NCBI GenBank assembly: GCA_021648845.1
Contig: JAKJHY010000002.1
Location: 62,001-126,000 of the forward strand
Length of the DNA stretch: 64,000 nt
Direction: 5' to 3'
DNA from: Mycobacterium sp. MBM
Lineage (GTDB): Bacteria > Actinomycetota > Actinomycetes > Mycobacteriales > Mycobacteriaceae
Part shown: piece after piece, positions 1-8,363 of the stretch
How the letters are laid out: every line of letters begins with the position of its first letter
Position numbering within the stretch: the first letter of the stretch is position 1
Notes under the pieces: model-generated
What the model saw: the letters and a program-made list of their open reading frames with translations, nothing else
Told to the model about the DNA's origin: nothing
Database searches by the model: none
Program-made: the position numbers and the translations under genes

Positions 1-1691
1 TTCTCGAACGGATAGTGCACCTGCGCATAGGGCATCGACCCGGAGTCGAACCACACGTCGAGCACGTCCTCGATGCGCCGCATGGTCGACTCGCCGGTCG
101 GGTCATCGGGGTTGGGCCGGGTCAACTCGTCGATATAGGGCCGGTGCAGGTTGGTCGGGCGCACCCCGAAATCGCGTTCCAGCTCGTCGAGGCTGCCGTA
201 CACATCGGTGCGCGGGTAGGCGGGGTCATCGGATACCCACACCGGGATCGGAGTGCCCCAGTACCGGTTTCGCGAGATGGACCAATCACGCGCATTCGAC
301 AGCCACTTGCCGAACTGGCCGTCCTTGACGTGCTCGGGGTACCAGGTGATCTGCTGGTTGAGCTCGACCATCCGATCCCGGAAAGCGCTGACCTTGACGA
401 ACCAGGACGACACCGCCCGGTAGATCAGCGGGTTCCGGCACCGCCAGCAGTGCGGGTAGGAGTGGTCATAGGTCTCCTGGCGCAGTAGTACCGGCGCATT
501 CACCGCGGCCGGGCCGGTCCCGCTCTTCAGGTCCTTGATGATCCGCGGGTTCGCCTCGAAGACCTGCAGGCCCGCGTAGTCGGGCACGGTCGCATCGAAC
601 CGACCCTTGGAGTCCACCGGGGTGACGGCGACGATATCGGCGGTGTCGGCGGTCGCCTTGTCGTCCTCGCCGTAAGCGGGCGCCAGGTGAACCAGGCCGG
701 TGCCGTCCTCGGTGCTGACGAACTCCGCAGCCAGCACCTGGAAGGCGTTGCGCGCCTGCTCGGATTCGGCGAAGTACGCGAACGGGGGCAGGTAGCGCGT
801 GCCCAGCAGCTGTTCACCCAGGTGTGTCGCCACGACCACCGGTTCCTCACCGAGCTCGCGCGCATAGGCGCCCAGGCGGGCCTCGGCGAGCACGAACCGG
901 TGTCCGTCGGGACCTTCGACGGTGACATAGCTGACCGCGGGGTTCACCGCGACGGCCTGGTTGGACGGCAGGGTCCAGGGTGTGGTGGTCCAGATCAGCA
1001 GGTAGGCACCGGCCAAGGAAGACTCTGCGCCGTCGGCGATCCGAAATCCCACCGTGAGTGCGGGGTCCTGACGGCTCTGGTAGACGTCGTCGTCCATCCG
1101 CAGCTCGTGATTCGACAGCGGGGTCTCGTCATTCCAGCAGTACGGCAACACCCGATTGCCCTGATAGGCCAGACCCTTGTCCCAGAGTTGCTTGAAGGCC
1201 CAGATGGTGGACTCCATGAAGTCCAGATCCATTGTCTTGTAATCATTTTCGAAGTCAACCCAGCGGGCTTGCCGGGTCACATAGGAGCGCCACTCACCGG
1301 CGTACTTCATCACCGAGGCGCGGCAGGCATCGTTGAACTTCTCGATACCGAGCTCCTCGATCTGGCTCTTGTCGGTGATCCCGAGCTGCCGTTGAACCTC
1401 CAGCTCGGCGGGCAGCCCGTGGGTGTCCCAACCGAACCGGCGCTCCACCTTGTACCCGCGCATGGTCCGGTAGCGCGGAACGATGTCCTTGACGTAGCCG
1501 GTGAGCAGATGCCCGTAGTGCGGCAGACCGTTGGCGAACGGCGGGCCGTCGTAGAACACATACTCCGGCGCGCCCTCGCGCCGCGCGATACTGGCGCGGA
1601 AGGTGTCATCGGCGCCCCAGTACTCGAGGACCTCGGCCTCCAGCGCCGGAAAATTCGGCGTCCCGGCGGCCGGCTTCGGGTAAGCGGTCAC
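1..1691 (-). CDS. ileS: isoleucyl-tRNA synthetase, 5' part (3' end beyond window)
   Basis: Class Ia aminoacyl-tRNA synthetase that charges tRNA-Ile in the cytoplasm and edits misactivated valine. The first 563 codons are visible of a protein that is about 1040 residues in mycobacteria. The catalytic HIGH motif appears as HYGH at about residues 58-61, inside [15 protein letters not shown]. The KMSKS loop should lie beyond the window edge. I chose the GTG at 1691 because an AGGAG sits 10 nt upstream and the protein then begins [18 protein letters not shown], as expected for the family. The long leader upstream is a T-box, so expression should respond to uncharged tRNA-Ile. Confidence 0.97.
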   Translation of the reverse strand, partial: MTAYPKPAAGTPNFPALEAEVLEYWGADDTFRASIARREGAPEYVFYDGPPFANGLPHYGHLLTGYVKDIVPRYRTMRGYKVERRFGWDTHGLPAELEVQRQLGITDKSQIEELGIEKFNDACRASVMKYAGEWRSYVTRQARWVDFENDYKTMDLDFMESTIWAFKQLWDKGLAYQGNRVLPYCWNDETPLSNHELRMDDDVYQSRQDPALTVGFRIADGAESSLAGAYLLIWTTTPWTLPSNQAVAVNPAVSYVTVEGPDGHRFVLAEARLGAYARELGEEPVVVATHLGEQLLGTRYLPPFAYFAESEQARNAFQVLAAEFVSTEDGTGLVHLAPAYGEDDKATADTADIVAVTPVDSKGRFDATVPDYAGLQVFEANPRIIKDLKSGTGPAAVNAPVLLRQETYDHSYPHCWRCRNPLIYRAVSSWFVKVSAFRDRMVELNQQITWYPEHVKDGQFGKWLSNARDWSISRNRYWGTPIPVWVSDDPAYPRTDVYGSLDELERDFGVRPTNLHRPYIDELTRPNPDDPTGESTMRRIEDVLDVWFDSGSMPYAQVHYPFE

Positions 1692-1930
1692 TGCTCGTCG
1701 TCTCCTGTGTGCCCAGCGATTCAGGCACGGGGACGAACATCGCGACAGGTGCGCGAGCCCGCGGTACCACCCCGCTTGCGCACCCCGCCGCTTCGACGTG
1801 GTGCACCGCTCAACTGGGCGATGACGAGCCCGACCGTCCGGTTCTACTGGGCGCCACCCGATATGGGCGGACGCGGTTCTTCCGGAGACTCCCCGGTGAT
1901 GGCCGGATCGACGCCTGTTCGGACAAGTTT
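1692..1930 (-). promoter_or_regulatory. ileS T-box riboswitch leader (isoleucine, translational type)
   Basis: On the minus strand the leader carries the T-box hallmark GGGTGGTACCGCG at 1760-1772. An ATC isoleucine specifier lies at 1898-1900 in a short stem I (CCGGCCATCACCGG). Just before the gene, the segment 1699-1735 can fold so that CGTCCCC pairs with GGAGACG, which contains the Shine-Dalgarno sequence, around an inner GTGCC/GGCAC stem. This is the sequestrator arrangement of actinobacterial ileS T-boxes, which control translation rather than transcription. The 5' boundary is approximate. The leader begins right after the stop of the upstream gene. Confidence 0.9.
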
Positions 1931-1935
1931 AGCGG

Positions 1936-2676
1936 TCAGTCGGCGTCGGTGAATCCGGGGATCGCCTCCGAGGTGATCTCGATGAGCGCCTGCGGGAACT
2001 GCTCGGCGAGTTCTTCCACGGTGTAGGCCTCGAACCGGCGCGCATCGAACCACCACTGCAGGTCGACGACCCCGCCGCGACGGGAGGCGTGCAGTTGGAG
2101 CGCGTGACCCGGCAGCGGCTCCTCGGTCGCGGCGGGACCCGCGCACCGGAAGGCCAGATCGGCCGGCGGCTGATCCGGCTGACGCACGGTGGACCCGGTC
2201 AGGGCCGCGCACACGTGGCCGAGCATCCCGGTGGCATCGAGTTCGGACGCGGGCAGGCAGTCCAGCGCGATGGTGTGCGCGTCCACGTCGACGGCGACGA
2301 CACCCGACCCGATGGTGCGTGCGACGGCACGACCGAGTGCGGCCAACAGCAGCTTGCCGACGAGAACGCCCAGGTGGGCCGCGGCACCGTCGAGTTCGGC
2401 CGTGAGCGACTCGGTCAGCGGCGTGGCCAAGCGCTGCAGGTCCGTCGCGGCGGGTGCACCCTCGGCCTCGTAGTCGGCCAACGTCAGGGTGGCGGCGATA
2501 TCGCGCGCGTCCCCCACAACACGATCGAAGCCGGACGCGGGGAAGTCCTCGACGTAAACGCGGTCCTGAAACAGCGGAGCAACCATGTGACCCACAATAA
2601 AGCCTTTGTCCCAATATTGGGACATCACTCCCGAAAGTCTGACACCCCTGTCAATTAAGGCGCTGGTGTCCGTCAT
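1936..2676 (-). CDS. orphan condensation-domain-like protein, function unknown
   Basis: A 246-residue protein I cannot name with certainty. The C-terminal part (about residues 185-235, LQLHASRRGGVVDLQWWFDARRF then EAYTVEELAEQFPQAL) reads like the end of a nonribosomal-peptide condensation/acyltransferase fold. The upstream segment around residues 120-150 looks like the core strand region of that superfamily. No HHxxxDG or HxxxDG catalytic motif is present, so it is probably not a classical acyltransferase. It could be a degenerate or half-size member. It lies between the ileS leader and a divergent HTH gene, at the edge of a locus that holds four other condensation-superfamily proteins, which may or may not be coincidence. 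The ATG at 2676 is the natural start. Confidence 0.6.
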   Translation of the reverse strand: MTDTSALIDRGVRLSGVMSQYWDKGFIVGHMVAPLFQDRVYVEDFPASGFDRVVGDARDIAATLTLADYEAEGAPAATDLQRLATPLTESLTAELDGAAAHLGVLVGKLLLAALGRAVARTIGSGVVAVDVDAHTIALDCLPASELDATGMLGHVCAALTGSTVRQPDQPPADLAFRCAGPAATEEPLPGHALQLHASRRGGVVDLQWWFDARRFEAYTVEELAEQFPQALIEITSEAIPGFTDAD

Positions 2677-2720
2677 TCGGTTGCTAGCACCCAGCTACGG
2701 GATAAGGCTATTGTTGATGG
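2677..2720. promoter_or_regulatory. divergent promoter region, condensation-like gene / HTH gene
   Basis: A 44-bp gap separates two divergent start codons (ATG 2676 minus, GTG 2721 plus). It contains GGATAAGGCTATTGT, which has -10-like TANNNT character toward the plus-strand gene. With so little space the HTH protein could regulate both directions. This is inference from layout. Confidence 0.35.
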
Positions 2721-3098
2721 GTGCCACGTACCGATGAGAACGGCAGACAGCTAAAAGCCCTGCTCGACTACCTGTTGGACGGTGAGGTCGAGGCCAAGGA
2801 CATCTACGATGCGCTCGACATCTCGAGCAGCACCTACTACCGGCGGATCAAAGAGAGCAGCTATCCCGACGCCGAGGAACTGCGCCGCGTCGCCGACCGA
2901 TTCAACTTGAGCTACCCGGACCTGCAGATCCGGTTCGGCCTGATGAGCAGGCAAGAGGTGTGGAACTACATCGAATCGACACCGTTCACCGTCACAGCGG
3001 TGCAGGACACGGTCCGAGTCGAGGCCGCACCGCAGCAACAGACCCGTCCTCGAAAACTCTCCGAATTGTCGCCACGGCCTGACGCACCACCGCTTTAA
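2721..3098 (+). CDS. small HTH (immunity-repressor-like) DNA-binding protein
   Basis: A 125-residue soluble protein. Residues about 15-75 form a helix-turn-helix-like segment: AKDIYDALDISSSTYYRRIK resembles a recognition helix, followed by ADRFNLSYPDLQIRFGL. The tail is proline-rich and probably disordered. Proteins of this kind in mycobacteria are often labelled immunity repressor or XRE-like, though no phage genes surround it. The GTG at 2721 is the furthest in-frame start, because a TGA lies two codons upstream. It is followed after 55 bp by a membrane protein gene on the same strand, which suggests a regulator-membrane protein pair. The ligand and target are unknown. Confidence 0.75.
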   Translation: MPRTDENGRQLKALLDYLLDGEVEAKDIYDALDISSSTYYRRIKESSYPDAEELRRVADRFNLSYPDLQIRFGLMSRQEVWNYIESTPFTVTAVQDTVRVEAAPQQQTRPRKLSELSPRPDAPPL

Positions 3099-3110
3099 CA
3101 CGTAGTATTT

Positions 3111-3126
3111 GCTGAGGTAACTCAGC
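3111..3126 (+). promoter_or_regulatory. perfect hairpin GCTGAG-GTAA-CTCAGC
   Basis: Six-base arms enclose a GTAA loop, a GNRA-type tetraloop if transcribed, in the 55-bp gap between the HTH gene and the membrane-protein gene. It is followed by TTCTC rather than a T-run, so it is a poor intrinsic terminator. It may be an operator for the HTH protein, an RNA processing or stability element, or an attenuator that lowers expression of the downstream gene. Confidence 0.5.
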
Positions 3127-3153
3127 TTCTCAGGCCCTCGAAGGCGACGCCCG

Positions 3154-3888
3154 ATGGAAATAGCAGTTCTCATCGCGATCACACTCACGTGTATCGCGTG
3201 GAGCTTGTGGATCCGTCGCGTCACCTGGACCTGCCGCTGGGAGGTGGCGGCAACCCTCAACATCGCGTTGCAGGGCGGTGCGATCCTGTTGATGTCACCG
3301 CTGGCCTCCGAAACCATCGGCAAGGCGTTGCACGCGGTGACCGGGATGTGGAACCTCGAGGACTTCGTCGGCCACGATATGTACATCGTCGCCGCGTCGG
3401 CCATCGTCTACAACGCGGTCGGCCGCCTGCAGGACGACCACCAGATGCAACGCGCCTTCCGGCAATACGTCGAACTACCCGCCACCTTGTGCATCCCCCT
3501 GTTGCTGGCCGCCTTCTCGCTGAGCAGCGCGCACGACGTGTACGCCAGGGACTTCTTCGCCTCCCCCACCGACAGCTGGCTCAGCCTGTACTGGGTTTTG
3601 CTGTGCGGGATGCTCATCTACCTGCTCGGCTACGGGGCTCGCGCCCTGCTGGTGCTGCGCAAGGATCCGCGGTCCCGGCGCATCGCCAACGTGTACCTGG
3701 TGGCGTGTGCCAGTGGGATCATCGCCTGCATCATCCGAATCATGTCGGCGATCTTCCCGGCCTTCCTGGCCTGGGAACGCGGTGTGTTCGTGTGGATCTT
3801 CGCCTGCGCCTGCGGTGCCGGTTTCGCCCTGTCCTCGGCGCACTCCTGGCGCATCAAGACCCGGTGGTTCTCCAAGATCGATCGCTGA
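3154..3888 (+). CDS. multi-pass membrane protein paired with HTH gene
   Basis: A 244-residue integral membrane protein with about six or seven hydrophobic segments, including LIAITLTCIAWSLWI near the N-terminus, AATLNIALQGGAILLM, MYIVAASAIVYNAV, LCIPLLLAAFSL, YWVLLCGMLIYLLGYGA, VYLVACASGIIACIIRI and GVFVWIFACACGAGFAL. No catalytic motif was recognised. Pairing with a small HTH protein suggests the two act together, for example as a sensor or a target of regulation. The function is unknown. Start ATG 3154. Confidence 0.8.
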   Translation: MEIAVLIAITLTCIAWSLWIRRVTWTCRWEVAATLNIALQGGAILLMSPLASETIGKALHAVTGMWNLEDFVGHDMYIVAASAIVYNAVGRLQDDHQMQRAFRQYVELPATLCIPLLLAAFSLSSAHDVYARDFFASPTDSWLSLYWVLLCGMLIYLLGYGARALLVLRKDPRSRRIANVYLVACASGIIACIIRIMSAIFPAFLAWERGVFVWIFACACGAGFALSSAHSWRIKTRWFSKIDR

Positions 3889-3928
3889 CCCGGCCCCGGC
3901 ACTGCCGGACCGCCTACACTGCGACCTG

Positions 3929-5182
3929 ATGAAAATCGTTGTGGCAGTCCACGGCACACGTGGCGATGTCGAACCCTGCGCCGCCGTCGCCCGCGAGCTC
4001 CGCACCCGCGGCCACCACGTCCGGATGGCCGTCCCGCCCAACCTGATCGGTTTCGTCGCGTCCATCGGGTTCACCGATGCGGTGCCCTACGGTGTCGATT
4101 CGCAGAAACAGGTCGAGAGCGACGCCTTCCAGAACTACTGGCAGTTCCACAATCCGCTCACCGTCGTCCGCAAGGCCGTCGACTATTACACCGCCGGTTG
4201 GACCGAGATGAACGCCGCGCTCACCAAGCTGGCGGCCGATGCCGACATCATCCTCACCGGCACCACCTACCAGGAGGTGGCCGCCAATGTCGCCGAGCGC
4301 TACGGTATCCCGCTGGCGGCCCTGCACTACTTCCCCAACCGACCCAACAGCCAGCTGATCCCGGTACCGGCGCCGCGCTGGGTCGCGAAAGCCGGGTTCG
4401 CGGCACTGGAGTGGGGGCTGTGGCGGGTCTCCAAGAAGGCCGAGGACGAACAGCGCCGCACACTGGGCCTGCCGAAGACCGGTGTGCGCTCGGCCAAGCG
4501 CGTCGTCGACAGCGGCACCCTGGAAATCCAGGCCTACGATGAGCTGTTCTACCCGGGGTTATCCGCGGAATGGAACGGCAGCCGGGCCTTCACCGGTGCC
4601 ATCACGCTGGGCCTGCAGACCGAAACCGACGCGGAGGTGACAACGTGGATCCAGGCCGGGACACCGCCGATCTACTTCGGCTTCGGCAGCATGCCGGTGC
4701 AATCGCCGGCCGACGCGGTCACCATGATCACCGAGGTGTGCGCCGAACTCGGTGAGCGCGCCCTGATCAGCTCCGGGGTCTGGGAACTCGACGCCATGCC
4801 GCACGCCGAGCACGTCAAACTCGTCGGTGCGGTGAACCATGCCGCGATCTTCCCGACCTGCCGTGCCGTGGTACACCACGGCGGGGCGGGTACGACGGCC
4901 GCGGGCGCGCGGGCCGGGGTGCCCACCGTGGTGCTGTGGGTCTCCGCCGACCAACCGGTCTGGGCGCGACAGGTCAAGAAACTCAAGATCGGCACATCGC
5001 AGCGGTTCACCCGGATCACCAAGAAATCGCTCACCGAGGCGCTGCGCACCGCTCTGGCCCCGGACGTGGTCGCGCGGGCCCGCGACTTCGGGCACCGGCT
5101 GGCCACCCCGGAGCAGAGCGTGGCCATGGCCGCCGACCTGATCGAGAAGAAGGCCGAGGCGGGCCAGCCGGCCACCCGGTAG
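3929..5182 (+). CDS. GT1-family glycosyltransferase (GPL/LOS/Rv1526c type)
   Basis: A 417-residue nucleotide-sugar glycosyltransferase that should transfer a sugar to a cell-envelope lipid or lipid-linked acceptor at the inner face of the membrane. The N-terminus MKIVVAVHGTRGDVEPCAAV and the C-terminal donor-binding stretch HHGGAGTTAAGARAGVPTVV (about residues 310-330) with YFGFGSM are typical of the mycobacterial Gtf family (Rv1524/Rv1526c and the glycopeptidolipid Gtfs). I placed the start at ATG 3929 because the frame upstream overlaps the preceding gene and the conserved N-terminus begins there. It converges on the acyltransferase at 5187 with only 4 bp between the stops. Its place beside pks/fadD/papA genes points to sugar addition in the same lipid. 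The donor and acceptor are unknown. Confidence 0.9.
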   Translation: MKIVVAVHGTRGDVEPCAAVARELRTRGHHVRMAVPPNLIGFVASIGFTDAVPYGVDSQKQVESDAFQNYWQFHNPLTVVRKAVDYYTAGWTEMNAALTKLAADADIILTGTTYQEVAANVAERYGIPLAALHYFPNRPNSQLIPVPAPRWVAKAGFAALEWGLWRVSKKAEDEQRRTLGLPKTGVRSAKRVVDSGTLEIQAYDELFYPGLSAEWNGSRAFTGAITLGLQTETDAEVTTWIQAGTPPIYFGFGSMPVQSPADAVTMITEVCAELGERALISSGVWELDAMPHAEHVKLVGAVNHAAIFPTCRAVVHHGGAGTTAAGARAGVPTVVLWVSADQPVWARQVKKLKIGTSQRFTRITKKSLTEALRTALAPDVVARARDFGHRLATPEQSVAMAADLIEKKAEAGQPATR

Positions 5183-5186
5183 CGCC

Positions 5187-6530
5187 TCAGCTCGACGGGC
5201 CCTCGACGATTCCCGTCAGGCCGTAATCGGCCAACACCTTGAGCACCACCTCGCGCAGCGTCTCCTTGGAGTTGTGCTTGCCCACCGTCCAGGAGCTCAC
5301 CGACACGGCCACCCGGCCGCGCGCCCGGCAGCCACCGAGCACCAGCTGACCGCCAATCCGATTGAGCACCCGACTGGTGATCTGCGGCTCGGCACCGCGC
5401 ATCATCACATAGTCGGCATCGGTCCCGTCGGGCCTGCCGAACGCCGGATCCAGCTCGCCCATGTTGGAGCATCCGATGGGACTGTTCACCGACAGCACCA
5501 TCCCCTCCAGACGGCGCAGCACCACCCGCGGGGTCAGCGGCGTCAACGGCAGCGGCCCGGTCATCCGCACCGAGGTTTGCGCCGATTCCGACAGCGCGCG
5601 CTTCATATCCGCGCGCACGACGCTCAGATCGGTCAACACCTGCTCCGGGTCGGCCGTCATCGTCGCGGCCACCAAGGCGTTCGCCCGGGTGTCGCCCTCG
5701 GTGCGCTCGCTGACCGGCCAGGACAGATTCACCCGGCCGTCCGGGCCGACCCGCCCCAGAACCTGACCGAGCCGCGCGGCCATCCCGCAGAACAGCGAGT
5801 TGCTGGTGCCGCCGAGGCGCTGTGCACAGTCATCCCAGCGCGCGGCATCGACGAACACCACCACCGACGGGGCGACCATCGGCTCGTCGTCACCGGGGGG
5901 CACGTCGCCGGCGGCCTTGAACGACGTCGCCAGATCGCTGCGCTCGGCCCGGGCCACCCGCACCGAGGCCGCCACCGCCGCCGCCATCTCCGGGATCGCG
6001 GCCAGCGTCTGCCTCGCATCCTGGGCCAGCGCCACGCGACGGGTCCGGGATCGCGGCGGCGGATAGCCGAGTTTGCGGTCCACCCCGTTCACGGCGTCGG
6101 TGACCGCGATGACCAGGCCGTGACCGTCTGCGATCGAGTGCGAGACCACCAGACTGACCGCCGCCGCACCATCGGTCAGTGGCTGCACCGCCAGCCGCCA
6201 GCCGGGGCCGTGCTCCGGATCGATCGGGGCGCCGAGGCAGCTGTCGGCCCAATTCCACACGTCCCCGCGCGGACGCTCCTGCACCGAAAGGTCCAGCGAC
6301 TGCGGGGCACAGTCGGCCACCCACCGGTGCCGGCCGAACGGCAGCACCGACCGTTCGATCCGGCGGCCGAACAGCCCGTTGGCGAGGTGGCGTCGGAACC
6401 GGCGCAGCCCGTCCATGTCGACACCGCGGTCATACACCCAGACGGCTTGCACGATGGGTCCGCGACCGAGTGCCCGCAGCCCCAGGAAAGACCCCTGGTC
6501 GATATAGGCGAGGGTGTTGTCCACGCTCAC
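5187..6530 (-). CDS. condensation-superfamily acyltransferase paralogue 3
   Basis: A 447-residue protein of the condensation/wax-ester-synthase-like superfamily. The catalytic motif is SHSIADG, so the second His, the Asp and the Gly of HHxxxDG are present while the first His is Ser, as in Pap proteins. It shares RRIERSVLPFGRHRWVA near residue 55 and CSNMGEL near residue 350 with its paralogues at 8364 and 9747, and is the most diverged of the three. It lies downstream of fadD on the same strand and is probably the last gene of the pks transcription unit. The likely role is transfer of fatty or polyketide acyl groups to a sugar hydroxyl. The substrate is not determined. Confidence 0.85.
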   Translation of the reverse strand: MSVDNTLAYIDQGSFLGLRALGRGPIVQAVWVYDRGVDMDGLRRFRRHLANGLFGRRIERSVLPFGRHRWVADCAPQSLDLSVQERPRGDVWNWADSCLGAPIDPEHGPGWRLAVQPLTDGAAAVSLVVSHSIADGHGLVIAVTDAVNGVDRKLGYPPPRSRTRRVALAQDARQTLAAIPEMAAAVAASVRVARAERSDLATSFKAAGDVPPGDDEPMVAPSVVVFVDAARWDDCAQRLGGTSNSLFCGMAARLGQVLGRVGPDGRVNLSWPVSERTEGDTRANALVAATMTADPEQVLTDLSVVRADMKRALSESAQTSVRMTGPLPLTPLTPRVVLRRLEGMVLSVNSPIGCSNMGELDPAFGRPDGTDADYVMMRGAEPQITSRVLNRIGGQLVLGGCRARGRVAVSVSSWTVGKHNSKETLREVVLKVLADYGLTGIVEGPSS

Positions 6531-6569
6531 ATCGTATGTGCGCTCGATACCGCTCCACCGTCGCGCATG

Positions 6570-8321
6570 TCAGGCGGTGGGCACCTGCTCGTCCAGTCGC
6601 GAGAACTCATGGTTTTTGTACTTCTCCACGCACGACTGGCGGCGGATCTTGCCGCTGGTGGTGATCGGGATGGCGCCGCGCGGCACCAACACCAGGTCGG
6701 CCGCGGCGATACCGTGCGTCTGCGAGACCGCGGAGGCGACATCCCGCTTGATCGTCAGGAGGTTCTCGACGACGGCCTCCTCGGTGTCACCGCGCTTCTT
6801 CACCTCGATGATCGCCACGAGCTGCTCGCTGCGCTCGCCGTCGACGGCGATCGCCGCGACCCGGCCACCGGTGATCTCCTGGATGGTCGCCTCGATATCG
6901 TCGGGATAGTGGTTGCTGCCGCGCACGATCAGCAGATCCTTGATCCGCCCGATGATGAACAGCTCGCCGTCGGAGAGGAAACCGAGATCACCGGTGCGTA
7001 GCCACGGACCCTCCGGCGTGCCCTCGGACGGATTCTCGATGCGCCCGCGGAAGGTGTGCTCGGTCTGCTCGTCCTTCTCCCAGTAGCCCAGGCAATTGTT
7101 CTCACCGTAGGACCAGATCTCCCCGATACCGCCGGCGGGCACCTCCAGGCGGGTCTCGGCGTCGACGATGCGCACCACCGGATCCTCCGGATGGCCGTAG
7201 CCGACCAGCTTGGTGCCGCTGCCGTCGGCGGTGCGCTCGGCCAGCCCGGCGGACAGCTTGTCCGGGTCAAAGGCCACCACGCTCGGCGGTCCGGGCACAC
7301 CGGTGCCGACGAACAGCGTCGCCTCGGCCAGCCCGTAGGAGGGCCGGATGACCCCCTCATCGAAGTTGAATTTGGCGAACCGCTGGGAGAAGCGCTTCAG
7401 GGTGGCCTCGTGCACGCGCTCGGCCCCGCTGTAGACCGCGATGACATCGCCGAGGTCGATGCCCTCGAGGTCCTCGTCGGTGGTCCGTCCGGCCGCCAGT
7501 TCGAACGCGAAGTTCGGCCCACCGGTGACCACGCGCGGGAAGCTGCCCATCAATTGGATCCAGCGCGCGGGCCGAGCCAGGAAGGACAACGGGGTGGTGA
7601 ACACCGTGCTCCAGCCGCCCAACACCGGGGCGACGATGCCGAGCAACAGGCCCATATCGTGGTAGAACGGCAGCCACGACACCACATGCGCACCCGAGGG
7701 CGGCACCTTGCCGAAGTGCGGGAAGAACGCGCACATCATCTGCTCGAAATTGCAGGTGAGGTTGCGGTTGGTGACCATCACCCCGGCCGGGGTGCGGGTG
7801 GAACCCGAGGTGTACTGCAGGTAAGCCGTCGCCGGCTTCTCCTCACGGCTGGACAGCGACTTGCGACGCGCGTCCAGGTCCAGGGTGTCCACCTCGATGA
7901 CCGTGGCGGCCGCAGCCCCATCGTCGGTCTTGGCGTATTCGGCCACCGTCGCGGCCACCGCCGAGGTGGTCAGGATGAGCGACGGCGCGGAGTCCTTGAT
8001 GACGGCCGACACCCGCTCGTCGTGCTGGCCGACCATCGGCACCGACAGCGGCACCGCGATGATGCCGGCCTCCAGCGAGGCCAGGAACCCGATCACGTAT
8101 TCCAGTCCCTGTGGGGCCAGGATGACGGCGCGGTCACCGATCTGGCCGATCTGGCGCATCTCGAACGCGAGGCTGCGCACCCGTCGATACAGTTGCGCCC
8201 AGCTCAGGGTGGTGGAGACCCCGTCCCAGTCGTGGTCGTAATCCATGAAGGTGTACGCAATGTCCTCGGGTTGGAGGCTCGCGCGTTCGCGGAGCACGCC
8301 AATGAGGGAGGTATCGGACAT
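6570..8321 (-). CDS. fadD: long-chain fatty acyl-AMP ligase (FAAL-type FadD)
   Basis: A 583-residue adenylating enzyme that activates a fatty acid as acyl-AMP for loading onto the neighbouring PKS. The ATP-binding loop is YTSGSTRTPAG at about residue 169, the A5 motif is YGLAEATLFV, the A8 region is RTGDLGFLSDGELFIIGRIK, and the C-terminal catalytic Lys is in TTSGKIRRQS at about residue 558. Length and sequence character match the FadD23/24/25/32 group of ligases, which hand acyl-adenylates to synthases instead of making CoA esters. It sits between two acyltransferase paralogues on the same strand. A 42-bp gap separates it from the gene upstream (stop at 8364). Confidence 0.93.
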   Translation of the reverse strand: MSDTSLIGVLRERASLQPEDIAYTFMDYDHDWDGVSTTLSWAQLYRRVRSLAFEMRQIGQIGDRAVILAPQGLEYVIGFLASLEAGIIAVPLSVPMVGQHDERVSAVIKDSAPSLILTTSAVAATVAEYAKTDDGAAAATVIEVDTLDLDARRKSLSSREEKPATAYLQYTSGSTRTPAGVMVTNRNLTCNFEQMMCAFFPHFGKVPPSGAHVVSWLPFYHDMGLLLGIVAPVLGGWSTVFTTPLSFLARPARWIQLMGSFPRVVTGGPNFAFELAAGRTTDEDLEGIDLGDVIAVYSGAERVHEATLKRFSQRFAKFNFDEGVIRPSYGLAEATLFVGTGVPGPPSVVAFDPDKLSAGLAERTADGSGTKLVGYGHPEDPVVRIVDAETRLEVPAGGIGEIWSYGENNCLGYWEKDEQTEHTFRGRIENPSEGTPEGPWLRTGDLGFLSDGELFIIGRIKDLLIVRGSNHYPDDIEATIQEITGGRVAAIAVDGERSEQLVAIIEVKKRGDTEEAVVENLLTIKRDVASAVSQTHGIAAADLVLVPRGAIPITTSGKIRRQSCVEKYKNHEFSRLDEQVPTA

Positions 8322-8363
8322 CGGGTATGTGCCTTTCTCAGCCGTGCAGATCGAAATGCAGTA

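Noticed and set aside
3111..3126. Rho-independent terminator at the GTAA-loop hairpin
   Set aside because: There is no T-run after the stem and the stem is only 6 bp, so it is unlikely to terminate alone.
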